A DNA stretch of 26,332 bases from CAZNNH01 sp964574335 (GTDB lineage Bacteria > Acidobacteriota > Vicinamibacteria > Fen-336): the NCBI GenBank assembly GCA_964574335.1, contig CAZNNH010000077.1:1-26332 (forward strand), given 5' to 3'. The notes beneath the pieces were generated by a model that saw nothing but the letters and a program-made list of their open reading frames with translations, ran no database searches and was not told the DNA's origin. The position numbers were made by a program, and so were the translations under genes. Of the stretch, positions 20,757 to 26,332 are shown piece by piece. Within the stretch, counting starts at the first letter, position 1; each line of letters starts with the position of its first letter.

Positions 20757-23456
20757 ATGGGTAGGATGTCCGAGCCGCGAAGGCGCACGGCACTGGCCCG
20801 AAACCCTGCGGTCGTTGGGGCGATGCTGTATCTCGCCTGGGCGTCGCCCCTCGTCGCCCTCGATCCTGAGCGGGAGGTCGCGCAGTTCACCATCGACACC
20901 TGGGGCGAGCACGAAGGCCTGCCGGGCACGTTCGTCTACACCATCCAGCAGACGCACGACGGCTATCTCTGGCTCGGGACTCGGCGCGGCCTGGTGCGCT
21001 TCGATGGCGTCCGCTTCACCGTGTACGACGACCGGCGGCCCGAGCTCCGAGACAGCGAGGTCGTCGCCTTGGCGGAGGACGACGACGGCTCGCTGTGGAT
21101 CGCGACCCACGGCGGCTGGCTGAGCCGGCTGCGAGACAGCGCCTTCACATCCTACTCGCTCGAGGAGGGACACCCGGGCAACACGATCACGTCGCTGGCT
21201 AAGTCGCCGGGAGGTCCGCTGTGGATCGGCACCGTCTCCGGACTGGTGGCGTTCGACGGGCGCCGCTTCGAGACGTACACGACCGAACACGGGCTGCCCA
21301 GCAACTCGGTGACGGTCTTGCACCGGGACGGCCGCGGCACGCTCTGGATCGGGACGAGTCGCGGCCTGGCGTCCTACGCCGACGGGAGGCTCGTCAACCA
21401 TGCGGCCCGGCACCCTGGTCTCGGCGGAACGATCCGGGCGATCGCGGGCGGAGGCGACGGAGCGATCTGGCTCGACCGCATCCTCGACGAGGATGCCGCC
21501 GTGGGAAACCCCGTCCACGGGGTTCGGCGCTACGAGGATGGGGCGGTGTCGGTCCTCACCGTCGCCGACGGCCTTCCCTCGGACGAGGTCACCGCCCTGC
21601 TGGAAGACGAGCGAGGCGTGGTGTGGATCGGGACCGCCGCCGGACTCTGCCGCTACCGCAGGGGTCGCCTGGAGTCCTTCCAGCGCGACCCTCTGACCGG
21701 CGCCAACCGCAACCTCGCCGCCTCCCATCCCCGTTCCGTCCAGTGCCTGCAGCTCGACCGTGAGGGGAGCCTCTGGATCGGCACTCGCCTCACCGGCCTG
21801 GCCCGGCTTCGCGACGCGGCCTTCTCCACCGTGGTCGACGGCGGGACGAGCTCGGTGGTCGAGGACGCCTCGGGGGCGATCTGGGTGGCCGGCGTCAGCG
21901 GTCTCTCGCGGATCCGGGACGGGGCGATGGCGACGATGGTGCTGCCGGATTCCCTGGTCCCCCTCGTCTTGGCGGAGGACGGCGCACGGCGCCTCTGGGT
22001 GGGCACGACCAGCGGCGTCTTCTGGGTCGACTCGGGTCGGGTCCAGCGTGCGCTGCCGTCCCTGAGCGACGTCGCCGTCAGCGTGCTGTTCACCGACGAC
22101 CGCGGGAACGTCTGGATCGGCGGGCGGACGACCGGCCTCTATCGGTGGCGGGACGGCGCGCTCAAGCACTTCACGCCGCAGCAGGGCCTGCTCGGCAGCC
22201 AGGTCCGCGCCGTGGCCCAGGACAGCGCGGGAGCGATCTGGATCGGTACCAAGGACGGCGGGATCAGCCGCCTGCAGGACGGCCGCTTCCACCGCCTGGG
22301 CATCGAGAACGGCCTTCCCAGCCCCTCCGTCAGCGCCCTCTTCGTGGACGCCGCCGACCAGGTCTGGGCGGCCACCCGCCGCGGCCTGGTGCGGGTCCAT
22401 GGAACCCAGATCGTGACCCTGACCGAGGAGCAGGGTCTGCCCGCCAACTACTTCTACCAGGTGCTCTCGGACGGCTCGGGCGGGCTCTGGCTCACGTTCG
22501 CCGGAGGGATCGCGCGCTTCGCCAGGCGGGAGCTCGACGACGTCGCGGACGGCCGGGCCACAGAGGTCGGCGGGACGGTCTATGGCATCGGCAGCGGGCT
22601 GCGCAACACGGCCATGACGGTCTCGTTCCAGCCCACCGCCTGCCGCTCTCGGGACGGCCGCATGTGGTTCGCCACCGGCGACGGCGCGGCGGTCCTGGAC
22701 CCCGGGCAGACCCTCCACAACGAGATCCCACCGCCGGTCGTCGTCGAGCAGGTGCGGACCGATGGCCGGCGCCGGCTCCCGTCGGAGATGGTGGAGGTGC
22801 CGCCCGGCAGGGGGGAGCTGGAGGTGCAGTACACGGCCCTCAGCCTCCTCGAGCCCTCGCGGGTCCTCTTCAGATACCGCCTGCTCGGGTTCGATCGGGA
22901 ATGGGTCGACGCCGGTACCCGGCGGACCGCCTACTACACCAACCTGCCGCCCGGCCGGTATCGCTTCCAGGTCATCGCCTGCAACAACGACGGCGTCTGG
23001 AACCAGCAGGGAGCGCACTTCGACTTGCGTCTGCTGCCGCACTTCTACCAGACCTTCTGGTTCTACGGTGCCTGTGTCGTGGGCGTGGCGCTGGCGGGCA
23101 TCGCCGCGCACCGCTTTCGAGTACGGCGGCTACGAGAGCAGGCCCGCGAGCTGGCGAGGCGGGTCGAAGAAGCCGTCGCGCACACGAGAATTCTCCGCGG
23201 CTTGATCCCCGTCTGCGCCTGGTGCAAGAAGATCCGCGACGACGACGGATACTGGAACCAGATGGAGACCTACATCCACGAGCACTCGGAGGCCGACTTC
23301 AGCCACTCGATCTGCCCCGAGTGTGCCGCGCGGGTCCGCTCCGGCGTCGAGGCAGATGGCGCCCGGCCGACGATCCGGTCCCCAGGTCCTGAACCTCCCC
23401 CGTCTGGCGGGCCAACGCCTCGGCTGCGAGGGCCACGCGGCCGGCGCGGCCTCTGA
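20757..23456 (+). CDS. Two-propeller sensory protein with Y_Y_Y domain, one TM helix and a terminal four-Cys module
   Basis: 899 residues. A signal sequence (about 14-36) precedes 14 blade motifs of the LW-(I/L)-GT-xxGL type (Reg_prop), from LWLGTRRGL near residue 71 to MWFATGDGA near 640. That is two seven-bladed propellers, as in hybrid two-component sensors. A Y_Y_Y domain (about 685-755; VLFRYRLLGFDREW, TNLPPGRYRFQV) follows. One membrane helix (about 765-785) and a short coiled coil (about 786-812) come next. The cytoplasmic end has no histidine kinase, GGDEF or AraC domain. Instead it carries LIPVCAWCKKIRDDDGYWNQ, then E-x-Y-I-x-E-H-S and FSHSICPECAARV, with C820, C823, C853 and C856. 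This module is known as a tail on PAS and response-regulator proteins in related bacteria. The final 40 residues are Pro/Arg-rich. It senses an external ligand; its output is unknown. ATG 20766 is an equally possible start. Confidence 0.85.
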   Translation: MGRMSEPRRRTALARNPAVVGAMLYLAWASPLVALDPEREVAQFTIDTWGEHEGLPGTFVYTIQQTHDGYLWLGTRRGLVRFDGVRFTVYDDRRPELRDSEVVALAEDDDGSLWIATHGGWLSRLRDSAFTSYSLEEGHPGNTITSLAKSPGGPLWIGTVSGLVAFDGRRFETYTTEHGLPSNSVTVLHRDGRGTLWIGTSRGLASYADGRLVNHAARHPGLGGTIRAIAGGGDGAIWLDRILDEDAAVGNPVHGVRRYEDGAVSVLTVADGLPSDEVTALLEDERGVVWIGTAAGLCRYRRGRLESFQRDPLTGANRNLAASHPRSVQCLQLDREGSLWIGTRLTGLARLRDAAFSTVVDGGTSSVVEDASGAIWVAGVSGLSRIRDGAMATMVLPDSLVPLVLAEDGARRLWVGTTSGVFWVDSGRVQRALPSLSDVAVSVLFTDDRGNVWIGGRTTGLYRWRDGALKHFTPQQGLLGSQVRAVAQDSAGAIWIGTKDGGISRLQDGRFHRLGIENGLPSPSVSALFVDAADQVWAATRRGLVRVHGTQIVTLTEEQGLPANYFYQVLSDGSGGLWLTFAGGIARFARRELDDVADGRATEVGGTVYGIGSGLRNTAMTVSFQPTACRSRDGRMWFATGDGAAVLDPGQTLHNEIPPPVVVEQVRTDGRRRLPSEMVEVPPGRGELEVQYTALSLLEPSRVLFRYRLLGFDREWVDAGTRRTAYYTNLPPGRYRFQVIACNNDGVWNQQGAHFDLRLLPHFYQTFWFYGACVVGVALAGIAAHRFRVRRLREQARELARRVEEAVAHTRILRGLIPVCAWCKKIRDDDGYWNQMETYIHEHSEADFSHSICPECAARVRSGVEADGARPTIRSPGPEPPPSGGPTPRLRGPRGRRGL

Positions 23457-23574
23457 CCGCGCGAGCACAACCGGTCGCGGGCTGAGCGGTTATCGGAAGC
23501 GCTGGCGGCCCGGCCCTCGGCGTCGTATCTTTCCAGACACAGTCGCATGTGCAGCATCGGTCGAGGAGGTTCCA

Positions 23575-25203
23575 ATGAGCCGTTTCGCTCGTCGTTCCTA
23601 CGTTACGGTGCTGGCACTGCTGCTGGCGGCCGGCGCCGCCGGCGCAGGCGAGGCAGACGTCACACCGCGGATCGGGCGCGTGGCGCTCTTCAAGAACGGC
23701 TTCGCCTACGTGACGAGTCGCGCCACGCTGCCCGAAGGCGCCGCCACGGTGGTGCTCGGCCAGCTTCCCGTCCCCTCCTACGGCACCTTCTGGATCGCCT
23801 ACCCGAAAGGGGTACAGGTGAAAGGCCTCTTCGCGCGGCTCGCCGAGGTCCGCCGCGAGGTCCCGCTGGTGGAGACCGTCGATCTGCTCGAGGCGAACGT
23901 CGGACGCACCGTGAGCCTCGGACGTGCGGGCGACCAGGAGCTGTGCGGGACCCTCGTCAGGATGCTCGCCCAGGAGCCCGAGGCGCCGCAGAGCGAGTAC
24001 GTGATGGGGGCACGGGGGGACGCCCGCCGCCACGAGCAGGATCAGAACAAGCTGGCCGTCATCGAGACCACGGATGGCACGGTGGTCCTCCACGCCGGCC
24101 ACCTGACGCAGGTCTCGTTCCCGGGGGGCGAGCCCAAGCTCACGGGCACGCGTGTCTCTCACGAGCCGGTCGTGCGGGTCGAGCTGGAGAGGCCGGCAGG
24201 TGGCGAGACGCTGAGTCTCAGCTACCTGGCCCGCGGGCTGAGCTGGGCGCCGAGCTACCAGATCGATCTGAGCGACGCCCACACCGCACGGCTCTCGGCC
24301 ACCGCGGAGATCCTCAACGAGGTCGTCGACCTGGAGGACGTGGCCGTCGAGCTGGTCACGGGCTTCCCGAAGCTCGACTTCGCCAACGTGCCGAGTCCGA
24401 TCGCCCTCGACCAGAGCCTGGCGGAGTTCCTGCGGGCGCTGCAGTCCATCGGCCTGCAAGTGCCCAGGGAAGGCCGATCGGTGACGGTCCAGGCGATGGC
24501 GGAGACGATCACCGTGGCTTCCTCGTACGGGCTGCCGACCGAAGGCTGGGCCGCCGAGGATCTTTTCCTCTACCCCGTCGCCTCGCTCGGGCTGCACCGC
24601 GGCGAGGTGGCGCTGGTGCCGTTGTTCACGGCCTCCGTGCCCTACGAGCACGTCTACACCTGGCGCGTGCCCGACCTGCTGGATCGAGACGACCGCTACC
24701 GGCAGCCCGGCGAAGAAGACACCTCCAGGCAGGTGTGGCACGCGTGCCGGCTCGTCAACAGCTCAGGGGTGCCCCTCACCACGGCGCCAGCGCAGTTCGT
24801 CAAGGACGGCCGGATCGTCGGGCAGAGCCTCTCCCGCTACTGCAACGAGGGGGCGACGGTCGACATCCCCATCAACCGCGCCCTCGGGATCGTGACCGAC
24901 CACACGGAGCTGGAGACGTCCCGCGAGACGAGGGCATTCCGGAGCACCAGTGGCGCAACCTACGACAGGGTCGGTGTCAAGGGCGAGCTGAGCCTCGAGA
25001 GCTCGCTGTCGCGGGCGGTCAAGGTCGAGGTGACGAAGCAGATCCGCGGCGAGGTCGTCGAGACCAGCGACACGCCCCAGACCACCCGGACGGCGCGGGG
25101 CCTCCGCGGCGTCAACCCCACCTACGAGATCGAGTGGGCGTTCCCCCTTGGGCCGGGCGAGGTGAAGCACCTCCACTACCACTACACCGTGCTGGTTCGC
25201 TGA
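23575..25203 (+). CDS. Exported DUF4139-domain protein
   Basis: 542 residues. A signal peptide (about 1-24, RRSYVTVLALLLAAGAAGAG) is followed by a beta-rich N-terminal domain (FKNGFAYVTSRATLPEGA) and the DUF4139 domain (about 190-542). Typical DUF4139 features are LSLSYLARGLSWAPSYQIDL, the AEILNEVVDLEDVAVELVTG strand pair (L-N-x-x-x-x-D-x-x-D-V) and the late VNSSGVPLTTAP, ETSRETRAF and WAFPLGPGEVKHLHYHY segments. Relatives include the mucoidy-inhibitor-A-like proteins; no biochemical activity is established. AGGAGG at 23564-23569 fixes the ATG. TATCTT at 23526-23531 may be its -10, with a poor -35. It converges on the arabinofuranosidase-like gene and shows no operon link to the sensor gene upstream, although only 118 nt separates them. 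Confidence 0.82.
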   Translation: MSRFARRSYVTVLALLLAAGAAGAGEADVTPRIGRVALFKNGFAYVTSRATLPEGAATVVLGQLPVPSYGTFWIAYPKGVQVKGLFARLAEVRREVPLVETVDLLEANVGRTVSLGRAGDQELCGTLVRMLAQEPEAPQSEYVMGARGDARRHEQDQNKLAVIETTDGTVVLHAGHLTQVSFPGGEPKLTGTRVSHEPVVRVELERPAGGETLSLSYLARGLSWAPSYQIDLSDAHTARLSATAEILNEVVDLEDVAVELVTGFPKLDFANVPSPIALDQSLAEFLRALQSIGLQVPREGRSVTVQAMAETITVASSYGLPTEGWAAEDLFLYPVASLGLHRGEVALVPLFTASVPYEHVYTWRVPDLLDRDDRYRQPGEEDTSRQVWHACRLVNSSGVPLTTAPAQFVKDGRIVGQSLSRYCNEGATVDIPINRALGIVTDHTELETSRETRAFRSTSGATYDRVGVKGELSLESSLSRAVKVEVTKQIRGEVVETSDTPQTTRTARGLRGVNPTYEIEWAFPLGPGEVKHLHYHYTVLVR

Positions 25204-25318
25204 CCCTTCCCGCCCACGGTTCGCCGCGCGGCGACCGCCGCACCAGCTCCCCCCCCAGGGTGCCGCCGGGCGGCCTGGAGCCCCAGGGCCGGTCTGGGCC
25301 GGCCATCGCGCGCCACGA
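25204..25318. terminator. Convergent 3' region with GC palindromes
   Basis: Between two converging genes. TCGCCGCGCGGCGA (25221-25234) is a perfect 14-nt palindrome, and GCCGCC-G-GGCGGC (25262-25274) is a second one. Neither has a T-run; a role in bidirectional termination is only plausible from position. Confidence 0.3.
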
Positions 25319-26332
25319 CTACTCCGTTACTGGGAAGCGGTAGACGTTGACGCTGATCGGGGCTACCGTGACGGAGCTTCCGGCATCGCCGACCCGCAGC
25401 TCCTTCAGCTCCACCTGGGCCTGTTGCCCCACGCTGTTGGCAGCGTCCAGGCTGGCACCCGTGATCTGCCACAGAGTCGGCGGTCCGGCCAGCTTCAGGC
25501 CGGCGAGACTCAGGTCGAGCCGCCGGGACGTCTCGGTGGCGTTGACGACGGAGACCGTAAGGAACTTGCGATCGGCGGTCATCGCGGCAAAGACGTCGAG
25601 CGGGTAGGTGGGGCTGCCGGAGCTCACCTTCGGCTGATCCCCGCCTACCGGGTACTGGGGTGCCGGCTGCGGCGAGCTCCCCGCGACGGCGACCGGAATC
25701 GAGCCGGGGAAGTGGTCTCCGTAGACCTTGAAGGTCAGCCCGAGCGTGTTGAGGACCGAGGCGGTGGGGCTCATGTCCAGCGTCGAGGTACCCATCGTGT
25801 GCGCCGCCATGGGCATGGATGCGGTGTGCCGGAGCATTTCGTTGAGGATCATGCCGTAGGCAAGGGCGTGCTCGAGCGTCGGGCTGTGGCCGAAGTTGCC
25901 GCCGAAATAGGCGTACTCGTCCACGGACATGAAGATCCTTTTTTCCAGCATGGCCGGGAATCGCTGCTGATAGCCCTGCCACTCCTCGGCCTTGACGCGC
26001 ACGATGTTGGCAGGATAACGCGCATACTCGAGCGGCGTCTGTTCGACCTTCACATCCGCCTTGTTGGAGGGCTCATCCACCGGCAGGTTCCTGGCCTTCT
26101 CGAGATCGAAGTGAGTGCCAGGTCGGGCGTACCAGTGCTCGGCGATGCCGTCGAGGTATCCAAGGCAGTGCTTCAGGAAGCCGCCGGTCCAATCGGCGTC
26201 GCCGCCGTAGAGGGGACCGAGGTTCCCGACGTGCTTGGCGCGCAACGCGGCCGGGACGTTGCCGTCCTCGAGCATCTCGCCAGAGGCGATCAGGATGATC
26301 GAGGGGTCGACCTTGCGCATCGCCTTGGCAAA
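25319..26332 (-). CDS. GH51-like alpha-L-arabinofuranosidase, C-terminal part
   Basis: The gene enters from the right edge; 337 residues are visible and the N-terminus, signal peptide and the usual acid/base Asn-Glu are outside. The visible start FAKAMRKVDPSIILIASG matches the strand after the acid/base in GH51 enzymes. GIAEHWYARPG is the conserved H-x-Y region. MSVDEYAYFGG supplies the likely nucleophile glutamate (codon 25918-25916), at the place of the DEW motif in GH51. ALAYGMILNEMLRHT and the following MAAHT fit the last barrel helix. From about 25690 onward a beta-sandwich domain (FAAMTADRKFLTVSVVNATE, with closing VNVYRFP) resembles the C-terminal GH51 domain. The reaction would be release of arabinose from arabinan, arabinoxylan or glycosides. 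DEY instead of DEW and several inserts suggest a divergent member. Confidence 0.7.
   Translation of the reverse strand, partial: FAKAMRKVDPSIILIASGEMLEDGNVPAALRAKHVGNLGPLYGGDADWTGGFLKHCLGYLDGIAEHWYARPGTHFDLEKARNLPVDEPSNKADVKVEQTPLEYARYPANIVRVKAEEWQGYQQRFPAMLEKRIFMSVDEYAYFGGNFGHSPTLEHALAYGMILNEMLRHTASMPMAAHTMGTSTLDMSPTASVLNTLGLTFKVYGDHFPGSIPVAVAGSSPQPAPQYPVGGDQPKVSSGSPTYPLDVFAAMTADRKFLTVSVVNATETSRRLDLSLAGLKLAGPPTLWQITGASLDAANSVGQQAQVELKELRVGDAGSSVTVAPISVNVYRFPVTE

Noticed and set aside
20697..23111. 804-codon reverse open frame opposite the propeller gene
   Set aside because: It is an antisense shadow of the repetitive propeller gene, with no recognisable motif and no ribosome binding site.
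1..26332. CRISPR array, tRNA, rRNA, insertion sequence or prophage genes
   Set aside because: I saw no regularly spaced repeats, no tRNA- or rRNA-like sequence, and no transposase, integrase or phage structural motif on either strand.

Overview
The window is GC-rich, densely coded chromosomal DNA with no rRNA, tRNA, CRISPR array, phage or insertion sequence that I can see. The gene content points to Acidobacteriota or a close relative. It has two PadR-regulator/orphan MacB-FtsX permease pairs of the 'acidobacterial duplicated orphan permease' (ADOP) type, a 14-blade sensory propeller protein, an ECF sigma factor coupled to a membrane Ser/Thr kinase, a PilZ protein, DUF3060 and DUF4139 proteins, and many GTG starts with 4-nt GTGA overlaps. 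The phylum is inferred from content, not from a marker gene.

Layout, left to right. 1-123 (-): start of a GPH-family sugar:cation symporter. 275-3312 (+): PadR plus ADOP permease behind a TTGACA promoter with an inverted repeat. 3319-3456 (-): truncated TudS/DUF523-like remnant ending against the permease stop. 3608-7096 (+): four overlapping genes, namely a TPR/outer-membrane-barrel-like protein, a membrane-anchored rhodanese-fold protein without the usual cysteine, a MauE/DoxX-like membrane protein and a DsbA-like thioredoxin. These look like an envelope thiol-redox operon. 7110-7496 (-): frameshifted ArsR-like remnant. 7622-8119 (-): Tat-exported Cys-rich DUF3795 protein. 8437-9213 (+): exported protein with two DUF3060-like halves. 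9496-12997 (-): lipoprotein, ECF sigma factor and Ser/Thr kinase, coupled by 4-nt overlaps. 13128-13223 (-): C-terminal scrap of a SnoaL/ester-cyclase protein. 13389-14165 (+): SAM methyltransferase. 14306-16054 (+): multi-pass GT-C-like membrane protein. 16095-19093 (-): second PadR/ADOP pair with its own palindromic operator. 19278-19919 (-): O-methyltransferase with a signal-like N-terminus. 20013-20187 (+): broken coding remnant. 20199-20543 (-): PilZ protein. 20757-23456 (+): two-propeller sensor with a Y_Y_Y domain, one TM segment and a terminal four-Cys module in place of a kinase. 23575-25203 (+): exported DUF4139 protein. 25319-26332 (-): C-terminal part of a GH51-like arabinofuranosidase.

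How the genes work together. The two PadR/permease units look like independent autoregulated export or stress modules that lack their own ATPase. The 3608-7096 operon is the best candidate for an uncharacterised pathway, with thiol oxidation or transfer across the inner membrane linked to an outer-membrane TPR-barrel protein. The lipoprotein-sigma-kinase operon looks like an envelope-to-transcription signalling unit. Four intergenic stretches hold decayed gene pieces, so the region has been repeatedly rearranged.
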